Source of the DNA: an uncultured Coprococcus sp.
GTDB taxonomy: Bacteria > Bacillota > Clostridia > Lachnospirales > Lachnospiraceae
DNA length: 64,000 bases
Direction of reading: 5' to 3'
Assembly: GCA_934277375.1 (NCBI GenBank)
Contig: CAKQTZ010000003.1
Location: 248,001 to 312,000, forward strand
Both the position numbers and the translations under genes were made by a program. Shown piece by piece: positions 34,209-42,257 of the stretch. The notes under the pieces were generated by a model that was not told where the DNA came from, ran no database searches, and saw only the letters and a program-made list of their open reading frames with translations. Within the stretch, counting starts at the first letter, position 1; each line of letters starts with the position of its first letter.

Positions 34209-34921
34209 GGTCCCTGACTTCTGATCGCGTCAATATGCTCTGCAGTCCCATATCCCATATTCTTCGCAAATCCATATCCAGGATATATATCATCATACTC
34301 CACCATCAGTCTGTCCCTCGTCACCTTGGCTACTATGCTGGCAGCAGCGATGGATGCCGAAAGAGTATCCCCTTTTATTATGCCAATCTGGGGAATACTT
34401 ACCCCCGGAATATTAACTGCATCGTTCAGGAGTATCTGCGGTTCTACACTGAGCTTTGCTATAGCCTGCTTCATCGCTTCGTAATCAGCATTCAATATAT
34501 TTATACGGTCTATAACATCCTGATTCGCCATTCCAACGCCCACAGCGATGGCTTTATCCATGATCTCATCATATAAAGCCTCTCTCTTCTTCGCCGACAA
34601 TTGTTTCGAATCATTCAGGTATAATATGTCACAGTCCTTAGGCAGAATAACAGCAGCCGCTACGACAGGTCCGGCAAGCGGACCTCTGCCTACTTCGTCA
34701 ATTCCACATATATATTCACGATCAGAATATTTTCTCTCGTATTCATACATCTTATATGTACGCTTCAATTCGTTCTGGTATGACTCAACCTTCTTGACAG
34801 CAGATGCCACAATTTTTCTGACACCGTCTCTCTCATCAGCTGCATATTCTTTTATAAGATCCTCATACTGACCAATATCCGCACCGGCAAATATTTTCTT
34901 TATTTCAGTTATGCTTCCCAT
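34166..34921 (-). CDS. rnhB: Ribonuclease HII
   Basis: Cleaves the RNA strand of RNA-DNA hybrids and excises misincorporated ribonucleotides. It has 251 residues. An N-terminal ~65-residue extension as in Bacillus RNase HII precedes the catalytic core: CGIDEVGRGPLAGPVVAAAVIL (Asp and Glu ligands, ~71-92), LNDSKQLSAKKRE, and KGDTLSASIAAASIVAKVTRD with a downstream YGFAKNMGYGTAEHI. GGAGG precedes the start. Its 3' end overlaps the yraN frame. Confidence 0.96.
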   Translation of the reverse strand: MGSITEIKKIFAGADIGQYEDLIKEYAADERDGVRKIVASAVKKVESYQNELKRTYKMYEYERKYSDREYICGIDEVGRGPLAGPVVAAAVILPKDCDILYLNDSKQLSAKKREALYDEIMDKAIAVGVGMANQDVIDRINILNADYEAMKQAIAKLSVEPQILLNDAVNIPGVSIPQIGIIKGDTLSASIAAASIVAKVTRDRLMVEYDDIYPGYGFAKNMGYGTAEHIDAIRSQGPCAIHRRTFITKFV

Positions 34922-34981
34922 ATATCCTCCAAATAGAGGGCTGTTGCCATTCTGTCGGCAACGGCCCTCATAACTCGTGCA

Positions 34982-36016
34982 TTATTCAATCTTACCAAAT
35001 CCACCTGTAAAACGAAATACCGCTCTTCCTATTATATCATTCTTGTGTATATTGCCCACTTCGGCAACCCTGCTGTCACGGCTGTTATTTCTGTTATCAC
35101 CGAGAACAAAGTATTCATCCTCACCTAACACGATATCCTCAGCGGCCACACCTCTTTTATCTTCGGCAATAGTCTCTCTTCCATACACATCTCCGTCCAA
35201 CGGTTCATCATTGATATATATAGTACCGTCTTCATCAATATAAACAGTCTCGCCCGGAAGTCCTATGATCCTCTTTATATAGAAGGTCTCCTCATCATCT
35301 CCATACGGGAACACGATTACATCAAACCTCTTAGGTGATCCAAATTCATATTCAAGCTTATCAATCCACAGAGTATCTCCACTATGCAGAGTATTGCTCA
35401 TTGACTCACCGCTGACCTCCGTCCTCTGTCCAACATAATTGAGAACTGCCCAGCACAATCCTATAACGATAAGTATGTATACACATAATGATATAAGATC
35501 CTTTACTATATTAACCTCTTTCTCTGCCTTTTTCTTCTTCTTTTCAGCTTTCTTCTCGGCTCTTATCTTCTTTTTTATAGCCTTATCATCAAGCTCTTCA
35601 TCAGCATCTGACGTGTTGTCAGTATCTTTTTTTTCTGAAGTTTTATCTTTCGTATCGCCCTGATCAGTGGTTTCGTTAGTTTTGTCCGTCTCTGCAGGTT
35701 TTGTCTCTGCACTATCCTCTTTATTCCCAGTGTCACCGTCTGCAGCTTTTCCGCTGCTTTCTGCAACAGCTTTATCCCAGGACCACGAACTTATACCTCC
35801 ATCCGAATTCTTATTGACCTCGGTATCTACATCCTGTTTTTCTTTTGATGCTGCATCCTTATTTTTCTTTTTTTCAGCCTTTTTCTGTTCTCTCTCTATT
35901 GCTTTCTGACGCTTTTTCTCGTATTTTGCGATCTCCCTGTCCCTGGCCTTTTTAGCCGGATCATCGTCAAATATCTCATTAAGAGCGTCAGCAACATTCT
36001 TATTCTCTTCGCTCAT
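34982..36016 (-). CDS. lepB: Signal peptidase I with long charged N-terminal extension
   Basis: A type I signal peptidase that releases exported proteins on the outer face of the membrane. Catalytic Ser in GESMSN at ~204 and Lys in YIKRIIGLPGE near 244, plus the family box LGDNRNNSRDSR near 315. Unusually, ~165 residues precede the single membrane helix (~172-192): a cytoplasmic tail made largely of Lys, Glu and Asp (KKRQKAIEREQKKAEKK, then an acidic Thr-rich stretch, then KAEKKKKKAEKE). This tail is absent from the second signal peptidase at 36878. The start has AAAGGAG upstream. The two signal peptidase genes flank rbgA. Confidence 0.94.
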   Translation of the reverse strand: MSEENKNVADALNEIFDDDPAKKARDREIAKYEKKRQKAIEREQKKAEKKKNKDAASKEKQDVDTEVNKNSDGGISSWSWDKAVAESSGKAADGDTGNKEDSAETKPAETDKTNETTDQGDTKDKTSEKKDTDNTSDADEELDDKAIKKKIRAEKKAEKKKKKAEKEVNIVKDLISLCVYILIVIGLCWAVLNYVGQRTEVSGESMSNTLHSGDTLWIDKLEYEFGSPKRFDVIVFPYGDDEETFYIKRIIGLPGETVYIDEDGTIYINDEPLDGDVYGRETIAEDKRGVAAEDIVLGEDEYFVLGDNRNNSRDSRVAEVGNIHKNDIIGRAVFRFTGGFGKIE

Positions 36017-36026
36017 TCAATCTCCT

Positions 36027-36866
36027 TTAAGGTGTCTCAAGTGTTATCCTGCCAAGTCTGCCGGATCTGAAATCATCCAGAATCAATGCTGCAGCCTTAT
36101 CATAATCCAGTTCTCCACCTTTTTTTATACACTGTCTCTTCTCGGCAATCGCAGAGAGAGTATCAACCGGATTCTCAGCACTTTCAATATTATACCTTTC
36201 AGGCAATGTATTACAATAGTTTGCATCAATAAATTTAATTAATTCAATGGCTATATCTGTGATATTAAGGATCTCATCATTTATGGAACCTATGAAAGCA
36301 AGCCTCAGACCAATGACCTCGTCATCAAATTTTGGCCACAATATTCCCGGAGTATCGAGCAGCTCCAGATTTTTCCCGAGACGTATCCACTGTTTGCCCT
36401 TGGTCACCCCTGGTTTATTGCCAACCTTTGTACATGCCTTTCTCGCATAGGAATTGATAAATGTGGATTTTCCCACGTTAGGTATTCCTGCGATCATGGC
36501 TCTTATAGGTCTGTTGATTATACCCCTCTTTCTGTCTCTCTCTATCTTCTCTTTACATGTCTCCTGAACAATGCCATTTATGCTTTTAATTCCCATTCCG
36601 TCTCTTGCATTTATCTTTGCAACGGCAAATCCCTTATCTTTATAGTAGCTTTCCCACTTCGCCGTAACCGCATCATCCGCAAGGTCAGTCTTATTCAAAA
36701 GTATAAGTCTGAATTTATTCTTTGCAAGTTCATCTATATCCGGATTTTTACTGCTGAGAGGAATTCTTGCATCTACCAGTTCTATCACAATGTCAATAAG
36801 CTTTATATCTTCCTGCATCATTCGTCTGGCCTTTGTCATATGACCAGGATACCACTGTATATTCAT
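36027..36866 (-). CDS. rbgA: Ribosome biogenesis GTPase YlqF
   Basis: A circularly permuted GTPase needed for late 50S assembly. The order of motifs shows the permutation: NKTD (G4, ~58-61) comes before GIPNVGKST (G1, ~128-136) and DTPGI (G3, ~172-176). The N-terminal IQWYPGHMTKARR is the family hallmark. It has 279 residues. Spacing is 10-11 bp on both sides to the signal peptidase genes, so it is operonic. Clustering with rplS and rnhB is typical of Firmicutes. Confidence 0.96.
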   Translation of the reverse strand: MNIQWYPGHMTKARRMMQEDIKLIDIVIELVDARIPLSSKNPDIDELAKNKFRLILLNKTDLADDAVTAKWESYYKDKGFAVAKINARDGMGIKSINGIVQETCKEKIERDRKRGIINRPIRAMIAGIPNVGKSTFINSYARKACTKVGNKPGVTKGKQWIRLGKNLELLDTPGILWPKFDDEVIGLRLAFIGSINDEILNITDIAIELIKFIDANYCNTLPERYNIESAENPVDTLSAIAEKRQCIKKGGELDYDKAAALILDDFRSGRLGRITLETP

Positions 36867-36877
36867 AATAATCTCCT

Positions 36878-37450
36878 CTAATCCACCTTTACTCTTCCAA
36901 GAATCTCATTCTTTTTGACATTGCCAACACTGAGATATCTTGAATCCTGACTGTTGTCCGGATCATCTCCGAGTACAAAATATTCATTTTCACCAAGTGT
37001 AAGGGCTGTCTCAGCCAGTCCTGCTGTCTTTATCTCCTTTTCTATAGGACAGTCCGACAGTGGGTTTCCATTTATATAGACCTGTCCATTCTGTATAAGA
37101 ACAGTCTCTCCCGGAAGTCCAATAACCCTCTTTATACTGTAATATCTATCCTGATTTTCCACAGATTTATATGCAACGATATCGTACCTGTCCGGCGCCC
37201 CCACCGCGTATACTATCTGATTTACTGTATACTTTTCACCATCCATCAGCGTTGGCTCCATAGACGGTCCAACCATATAGACTTTCTGAAATCCAAATGC
37301 AACAAAACCGTATCCCAAAATGGCTGCCGCCAATATTGCAACAAGCCAGGCAAACAGGCTTTTCAATGTTTTTTTAACCGATCTCTGCTGTCTTCTCTGA
37401 CGCCTGCGTTCCCTTCTTATTCTCCGAATTCTATCATATCTCTCACTCAT
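36878..37450 (-). CDS. lepB: Signal peptidase I (short form)
   Basis: A second type I signal peptidase, 190 residues. An Arg-rich cytoplasmic start (RIRRIRRERRRQRRQQR), one membrane helix at ~30-50, catalytic Ser in VGPSMEPTL at ~62, Lys in SIKRVIGLPGE at ~104 and LGDDPDNSQDSR near 155. In that last box Asp replaces the more common Asn after GD. I prefer ATG 37450 over the ATG pair at 37468/37465, because GGGG lies about 9 nt upstream. It is the first gene after rplS. Confidence 0.92.
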   Translation of the reverse strand: MSERYDRIRRIRRERRRQRRQQRSVKKTLKSLFAWLVAILAAAILGYGFVAFGFQKVYMVGPSMEPTLMDGEKYTVNQIVYAVGAPDRYDIVAYKSVENQDRYYSIKRVIGLPGETVLIQNGQVYINGNPLSDCPIEKEIKTAGLAETALTLGENEYFVLGDDPDNSQDSRYLSVGNVKKNEILGRVKVD

Positions 37451-37553
37451 ATATGTCAACCCCATCATCCAGCCATAATAAAAATATGCACTATTCTAAA
37501 AATGGCTGGAGTATAATACTCCAGCCATCTTGGTTTTCATGTTATAAGCTAAA

Positions 37554-37901
37554 TTATCTAACAAGCTCCTTAACCTTTGCTGCCTTACCAACTCTTGAAC
37601 GTAAGTAGTAAATCTTTGCTCTTCTGACTTTACCTTTTCTTACAACTTCAATCTTCTCAACGAAAGGTGAGTGTACAGGCCATGTCTTCTCGACACCGCA
37701 TCCGCCAGAAATCTTTCTAACTGTGAATGTCTCTCTGTTGCTTCCGCCCTGTCTCTTTACTACAGTACCCTCGAAGATCTGGATTCTCTCCTTGTTACCC
37801 TCTTTGATTCTGTTGTGTACCTTAACAGTGTCTCCTACGTTGAACTTATCAACGCTCTCCTTCATCTGTGAAGCTTCAAGATTCTTAATGTAATCGTTCA
37901 T
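37554..37901 (-). CDS. rplS: 50S ribosomal protein L19
   Basis: A structural protein at the 30S-50S interface. It has 115 residues from ATG 37901 ([14 protein letters not shown]), which has GGAGG at good spacing; the longer open frame to 37988 is leader. Typical L19 blocks: [61 protein letters not shown]. It has its own promoter at 37991-38019 and heads the run toward rbgA and rnhB. Confidence 0.98.
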   Translation of the reverse strand: MNDYIKNLEASQMKESVDKFNVGDTVKVHNRIKEGNKERIQIFEGTVVKRQGGSNRETFTVRKISGGCGVEKTWPVHSPFVEKIEVVRKGKVRRAKIYYLRSRVGKAAKVKELVR

Positions 37902-37935
37902 TGTGTTCCTCCTTAATATTCTGATGTTCTTACTG

Positions 37936-37956
37936 CCATATCCATCTGATATATGG
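37936..37956 (-). promoter_or_regulatory. Hairpin in rplS leader
   Basis: CCATAT and ATATGG arms (37936-37941 and 37951-37956) within the ~85-nt leader of rplS. Firmicute L19 mRNAs are known to carry an autoregulatory leader; whether this is one cannot be decided by eye. Confidence 0.3.
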
Positions 37957-37990
37957 GCACAGAGGACCATCACTTTTTCACAACTCATTC

Positions 37991-38019
37991 AATATAACAT
38001 ACAGCAATTCATAAATCAA
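37991..38019 (-). promoter_or_regulatory. Promoter of rplS
   Basis: TTGATT, exactly 17 bp, TATATT on the minus strand, directly after the ssrA terminator. Confidence 0.6.
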
Positions 38020-38021
38020 GC

Positions 38022-38054
38022 AAAAAATGCACGAAATATAATATTTCGTGCATT
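38022..38054 (-). terminator. Terminator downstream of ssrA and its repeats
   Basis: A perfect 14-bp stem (AATGCACGAAATAT/ATATTTCGTGCATT) with a 1-nt loop by strict pairing, followed on the minus strand by TTTTTTGC. It lies 208 bp beyond the tmRNA 3' end, so the tandem elements fall inside the ssrA transcript. Confidence 0.85.
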
Positions 38055-38063
38055 GTCTCCAGA

Positions 38064-38162
38064 GTGGAGCAGACGCATTAAAAGGCGAACTCCGTTCGCA
38101 GGCGTCTGCGTGCTTCATAAGGATTTCCCCCACCTTCGGCGGGTCCCTCCTTATGAAATTTA
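38064..38162. repeat. Palindrome-rich tandem element, unit 1 (99 bp)
   Basis: First of two near-identical direct units. Each contains two nested hairpins: GCAGACGC...GCGTCTGC with inner GCGAAC/GTTCGC, and TTCATAAGGA...TCCTTATGAA with inner GC-rich arms. Each unit starts with GTGGAGC, the same bases that begin (on the plus strand) the tmRNA acceptor end at 38261. It lies outside any gene; short ORFs across it are not credible. Confidence 0.9.
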
Positions 38163-38260
38163 GTGGAGCAGACGCATTAAAAGGCGAACTCCGTTCGCAG
38201 GCGTCTGCGTGCTTCATAAGGATTCCCCCCACCTTCGGCGGGTCCCTCCTTATGAAATTA
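38163..38260. repeat. Palindrome-rich tandem element, unit 2 (98 bp)
   Basis: Second unit, differing from unit 1 by one T/C substitution in the C-run and one missing T near the end. It directly abuts the tmRNA 3' end. The sequence AGTGGAG (tmRNA acceptor strand reversed) flanks and separates the units, as expected for duplication of a short target or for slippage at the tmRNA end. Confidence 0.9.
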
Positions 38261-38261
38261 G

Positions 38262-38600
38262 TGGAGCTGGCGGGAGTCGAACCCGCGTCCAAAAGCTCAT
38301 TCACTACAGTTTCTTCCATCACAGTCAGTGCTTTAACATTCCCTCAGCATATCGCCCACTAACATGCTATACACTTCAGTAGCTTCATGAATTTTCCTAC
38401 ATCGCAAAGCTTAGATGCAGGAGTTTGCCGAAAGTCGACGCCATTCCTAAAGGCTCGGCGTTCCTAAAGGATGACGACTGCCCTTAGGCAGCGTATGCTA
38501 AATTATCGTTAGCGTTTATTTTTTGTCCAGCTTTTAGCGTGGCTCTGGTCCACGGATGGCTTCCATAGCTTCAAAACCCCTGTCGAAACCAGTCAACCCC
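38262..38600 (-). ncRNA. ssrA: Transfer-messenger RNA (tmRNA)
   Basis: Rescues stalled ribosomes by acting as tRNA-Ala and then as mRNA for a degradation tag. The 5' end GGGGTTGACTGG pairs with the 3' CAGCTCC of the acceptor stem; a T-arm with GGTTCGACTCC precedes the 3' end, and GGTTTCGACAGGGG is near the 5' end. The tag reading frame is GCT AAC GAT AAT TTA GCA TAC GCT GCC TAA, giving ANDNLAYAA. CCA is not encoded (CTCCA is followed by CTA). Its partner smpB and the tag-related nuclease rnr are upstream on the same strand. 339 nt before CCA addition. Confidence 0.96.
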
Positions 38601-38670
38601 TGATTAAATTATCAGCGAGAACTGATTATATAAATCTGTGAATCAGCACAGATCGCACTCACACAAGCGT

Positions 38671-39036
38671 TTATTCCTGTGTATTTCCGGTCGCTGATGC
38701 AGCTTCTTCAGTCGTTGCATCAGTACTCTCCGATGAATCATCTGCCTCTGTACTATCTGCTGAAGTGGTTTCCTCAGCATCAGATGATGTGGCAGTAAAC
38801 AGGCTGTCATACCCATTGTCTTCCCATGCTTTGTCAACAGTACTTGATAGTCCTGACGCAGCAACATACTTTGGTATCGCCTTATATATCTTCACGCCCA
38901 CAACACTTCCAACAATAGCTGCTACAACAACTATGGTAGCTGTGACCGCAATGACCTTCTTAATCTTCTGTTTTCTCAGAATCTCCTTACGGTGTTTCTT
39001 CTCATATTTTCTCTGATCTACTTTACTCTGACTCAT
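38671..39036 (-). CDS. Small single-pass membrane protein, unknown function
   Basis: 121 residues from ATG 39036 (GGAGAAGGG upstream). A strongly basic N-terminus (RKYEKKHRKEILRKQKIKK), one membrane helix at ~30-52 (VIAVTATIVVVAAIVGSVVGV), a short extracellular globular part ending SLFTATSSD, then a Ser/Thr/Glu/Asp-rich disordered tail of ~45 residues. By the positive-inside rule the acidic tail is outside. It lies between smpB and ssrA with its own near-consensus promoter. I recognise no domain; a role in surveillance of ribosomes is not supported beyond location. Confidence 0.75.
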   Translation of the reverse strand: MSQSKVDQRKYEKKHRKEILRKQKIKKVIAVTATIVVVAAIVGSVVGVKIYKAIPKYVAASGLSSTVDKAWEDNGYDSLFTATSSDAEETTSADSTEADDSSESTDATTEEAASATGNTQE

Positions 39037-39107
39037 ATTACCCTTCTCCAAACGTTGAAAATTAGAACTCCACAGGCAGCATATCCTTCTATATATGGAA
39101 TACCATG

Positions 39108-39136
39108 ATTATACAAAGCTTTGTGCCCCAGTTCAA
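39108..39136 (-). promoter_or_regulatory. Promoter of the small membrane protein gene
   Basis: TTGAAC, exactly 17 bp, TATAAT on the minus strand, about 72 bp upstream of the ATG at 39036. Confidence 0.7.
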
Positions 39137-39210
39137 CACCTTGCTAGTATAACACATAAGAACATATAAAGAAAGGTCTTACTTATATTTCACAGAAAAA
39201 CCACATCTGA

Positions 39211-39684
39211 TCAATAATCCCTGTTTCTGTTCTTCAGATCTCTTTCCATCTCACGCTTCATATCCTTCTTTGCAATATCTTCACGTTTGTCGTAGAGCTT
39301 CTTTCCACGTGCCAGACCTATCTCCATCTTCACAAGGCCGTCGCGTATATAGACCTTAAGCGGCATGATCGTATAACCTTTTATCTTCTGCTGATTGATA
39401 AGCTTGTTGATCTCATATCTGTGAAGAAGCAGTTTCCTTGTCCGGAGAGGATCCTTATTGAATATATTCCCCCGCTCATAGGGATTTATATTCATTCTGT
39501 ATACATATACCTCCCCATGATCTATCCCGACAAAGGCTTCTTTTATGCTGCAATGTCCTTGCCTGATGGATTTGACTTCAGTTCCAACAAGCTCCAATCC
39601 GGCTTCAAATTTCTCTTCTATAAAATATTCATGATATGCTTTTTTATTGTTTGCGATGAGGGTGTTTCCTCTTTCCTTTGACAA
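39211..39684 (-). CDS. smpB: tmRNA-binding protein SmpB
   Basis: Binds tmRNA and delivers it to stalled ribosomes. It has 157 residues: [42 protein letters not shown] is the family core, and the C-terminal helix [23 protein letters not shown] is the part that reaches the ribosomal mRNA channel. I place the start at a TTG (39684) with AAAGGAG 9 nt upstream; SmpB normally begins about there, and the longer frame to 39720 runs further into rnr. The gene overlaps the end of rnr by 41 nt, suggesting translational coupling. Confidence 0.95.
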   Translation of the reverse strand: MSKERGNTLIANNKKAYHEYFIEEKFEAGLELVGTEVKSIRQGHCSIKEAFVGIDHGEVYVYRMNINPYERGNIFNKDPLRTRKLLLHRYEINKLINQQKIKGYTIMPLKVYIRDGLVKMEIGLARGKKLYDKREDIAKKDMKREMERDLKNRNRDY

Positions 39685-41830
39685 ATTTATCTTCTCCTTT
39701 ATATACAATTCCAAAGTCAATGGACTTCGTCATCTTATCTGTATTTTTTACCTTTATCTGTATCTTGTCACCTATCGCATAGGTTTTGCCGGTACTTTCT
39801 CCTATCATAGCATAATCTTCCTGAGAAAAATAGTAATAATCATCGAGCATGTCCGACACGTTGACAAATCCTTCTACTGTGTTTGGAAGTTCAACATACA
39901 TTCCTCGGTTTGTAACGCCGGATATAAGTCCATCATATACCTCACCTATATGTTCCGACATATACTCAACTTTCTTCAGCTTCTCCACATCACGCTCTGC
40001 TTCCTCCGCTCTCCGCTCTTTATGAGAATTGTCATCACAGACTCTGTCGAGTATCATGCTGTAGTGTTCTATTCTCTTTACGTCCAGCCTGCCATGTATG
40101 TTGTCCTTTATTATACGATGAATCTGCAGATCTGGATATCTCCTTATAGGAGAAGTGAAATGGCAGTAATACTTACATGACAAACCAAAATGTCCGGTAC
40201 ACTCCGTTGAATATTTCGCCTGCTTCATGGTGCGAAGTGCCATTCTGCTGACAAGATTCTCATAAGGCTCTCCCTTTATCCTGTTGAGCAGCTTCTGGAA
40301 TTCCTTCGGATGAATATTCTCCCGTGATGCCTTGAAATACATGCCAAAATTGCTTATAAGAAGTGCCAGCTGCTCAACCCTGTCTGCATCCGGAGCTTCA
40401 TGAACTCTGTACTCAAACGGTATATCCTGCCAGAAATAATCCTCCGCAATCGTTTCATTAGCAGCAAGCATAAAATCCTCTATGATCTCATTTGATCTGC
40501 GTCTCTCATACACTCCTATAGACAAAACTTTTCCGTCTGAGTCTATCTTGATCTTAGACTCATCAAAATCAAAATCTATGGAACCACGTTTTCTTCTGTT
40601 GGCGCGCAACAGATCCGACACATGAAGCATAAGTTCAAACATAGGCACAAGTTCAGCGTATTTCCCGCTCTCCTGCTGATCATGATCTTCAACTATAGCG
40701 GACACACTTGTATAAGTCATCCTGCGGTCTACATTGATAACCGTCTCGCATATCTTATGTCCGACTATACGTCCACTTTTATCTATGTCCATGAGGCAGC
40801 TTAGTGCCAGTCTGTCCTGCCCTTCGTTCAGTGAGCAGATACCATTTGACAGCTTATGTGGAAGCATAGGTATAACCCTGTCCACAAGATAACAGCTCGT
40901 CCCCCTATTCAAAGCCTCCTTGTCGAGAGGTGAATTCTCTTTTACATAATTGGTCACATCCGCTATATGGACTCCAAGCTTGTACATTCCATCCTGTTCA
41001 TATAAAGTTATTGCATCATCGAGATCTTTGGCATCCTCTCCATCTATAGTCACCGTCTGCAGCCCCCTGAGATCAGTTCTGCCTGCCATATCTGATGTGC
41101 TGACAGAATCAGGTATCTGGGAAAGGCTCTCCATGACTTCATCCGGAAAATCAACCGGTATATCCAGAGATCTTACCACCGACAATACATCGCTTTCCGG
41201 ATCATTTATGTGGCCAAGTATCTCTATTATCTTTCCCTCCGGAGATTTAACCTTATCGCCATAGCTCAGTATCTCTGCCACTACCTTATGCCCCGCCATA
41301 GCTCCCATGGAATTAGCCTTTGAGACAAAGATATCTCCATCAATTTTAAGATTGTCAGGGATCACAAATCCAAAATTCTTATTTTGCTGATATACTCCTA
41401 CAACCTTCTTTAAGCCTCTCTCGATGACCTTTATGACGGAAGCCTCCTGCTTCATACCACGAGGCTTATCCTCCGCACGTATAAGAACCGTGTCGCCGTG
41501 AAAAGCTCCCATCGTATTCTTCTCTGGCACAAAAAAATCTTCCTTCATTCCCTCGACGCGAACGAATCCAAATCCTCTCTGATTGCCTATGAATGTTCCT
41601 TTATAAACGCCATCTCCAACCTTCTGATAACGACCTTTAGACGACCTGACTATCAGCCCCTCATCTGTCAGATCATTCAGTATATCCAGAAATGTCTGCC
41701 TTTCATCACCTGGAACCTGAAGAAATGTACACATCTCTTTGAATTTCATTGGCGGGAATTCATCGTCACATATGAATTCATATACTGTATTTTTTCTTTT
41801 GTTATATAAATCTATATTCGTGTTGTCCAT
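39644..41830 (-). CDS. rnr: Ribonuclease R
   Basis: A processive 3'-5' exoribonuclease that degrades structured RNA and, with tmRNA-SmpB, non-stop mRNA. It has 728 residues from ATG 41830. An N-terminal winged-helix-like domain (~1-70) and two cold-shock OB domains ([24 protein letters not shown]) precede the RNB catalytic domain with [14 protein letters not shown] near 270; a C-terminal S1 domain ([20 protein letters not shown], ~625-700) and a Lys/His-rich tail follow. The secG-rnr-smpB-ssrA order is widely conserved. Confidence 0.97.
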   Translation of the reverse strand: MDNTNIDLYNKRKNTVYEFICDDEFPPMKFKEMCTFLQVPGDERQTFLDILNDLTDEGLIVRSSKGRYQKVGDGVYKGTFIGNQRGFGFVRVEGMKEDFFVPEKNTMGAFHGDTVLIRAEDKPRGMKQEASVIKVIERGLKKVVGVYQQNKNFGFVIPDNLKIDGDIFVSKANSMGAMAGHKVVAEILSYGDKVKSPEGKIIEILGHINDPESDVLSVVRSLDIPVDFPDEVMESLSQIPDSVSTSDMAGRTDLRGLQTVTIDGEDAKDLDDAITLYEQDGMYKLGVHIADVTNYVKENSPLDKEALNRGTSCYLVDRVIPMLPHKLSNGICSLNEGQDRLALSCLMDIDKSGRIVGHKICETVINVDRRMTYTSVSAIVEDHDQQESGKYAELVPMFELMLHVSDLLRANRRKRGSIDFDFDESKIKIDSDGKVLSIGVYERRRSNEIIEDFMLAANETIAEDYFWQDIPFEYRVHEAPDADRVEQLALLISNFGMYFKASRENIHPKEFQKLLNRIKGEPYENLVSRMALRTMKQAKYSTECTGHFGLSCKYYCHFTSPIRRYPDLQIHRIIKDNIHGRLDVKRIEHYSMILDRVCDDNSHKERRAEEAERDVEKLKKVEYMSEHIGEVYDGLISGVTNRGMYVELPNTVEGFVNVSDMLDDYYYFSQEDYAMIGESTGKTYAIGDKIQIKVKNTDKMTKSIDFGIVYKGEDKFVKGKRKHPHRKQ

Positions 41831-41875
41831 CTTTACCTTTCCGCCTGTAACGGCTCTGCGCAATACATAAAAAAT

Positions 41876-41905
41876 GGTGCTTACATACTTTATTATGTAA
41901 GCACC
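41876..41905 (-). terminator. Terminator between secG and rnr
   Basis: A perfect 12-bp stem GGTGCTTACATA/TATGTAAGCACC with a 6-nt loop, followed on the minus strand by ATTTTTTATG. It would end or attenuate secG transcription before rnr. Confidence 0.85.
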
Positions 41906-41917
41906 AACGTAATCATA

Positions 41918-42166
41918 TTAATTGAAAAGCTTGGAATCAAGCAGTAATGCCAAAACGAAGAAGATCACTGTCAACACAGCAGTTATCTTTTTCAGAATCT
42001 CCTGCTTTGAATTTCCTTTATTCTTTCCCCAGTATGAATTGTCAAATCCACCGCCTGCACCTGATATCGAACTTGTAAGGCTGGCATCTTTTCCCTCCTG
42101 GGAAAGAACTACGATCGCTAATACTATACATACTATAACATAAACTATCATTAATACTGTCTTCAC
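41918..42166 (-). CDS. secG: Preprotein translocase subunit SecG
   Basis: A small two-helix subunit of the SecYEG protein-conducting channel. It has 82 residues: first helix VLMIVYVIVCIVLAIVVLSQEG with the hallmark QEGK, a loop rich in Gly/Ser/Asn (SSISGAGGGFDNSYWGKNKG), second helix AVLTVIFFVLALLLD. The start is a GTG with GGAGG about 10 nt upstream. It has its own promoter upstream and a terminator downstream. Confidence 0.96.
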   Translation of the reverse strand: MKTVLMIVYVIVCIVLAIVVLSQEGKDASLTSSISGAGGGFDNSYWGKNKGNSKQEILKKITAVLTVIFFVLALLLDSKLFN

Positions 42167-42226
42167 TATCTTAACACCTCCATTTCCATGAAATGGTGCA
42201 AATGATTTTTAACACCAACTTAAAGT

Positions 42227-42255
42227 ATGATAACACATCAATATGATATATTCAA
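42227..42255 (-). promoter_or_regulatory. Promoter of secG
   Basis: TTGAAT, exactly 17 bp, TATCAT on the minus strand, directly after the YfhO gene stop. Confidence 0.55.
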
Positions 42256-42257
42256 CA

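Noticed and set aside
37978..38322. Minus-strand ORF over the same region
   Set aside because: Same reason: it overlaps the tmRNA acceptor/T-arm, its terminator and the repeats.
38048..38362. Plus-strand ORF through the tandem elements and into tmRNA
   Set aside because: It crosses a structural RNA and two palindromic repeats; the repeated peptide reflects the DNA repeats, not selection on protein.
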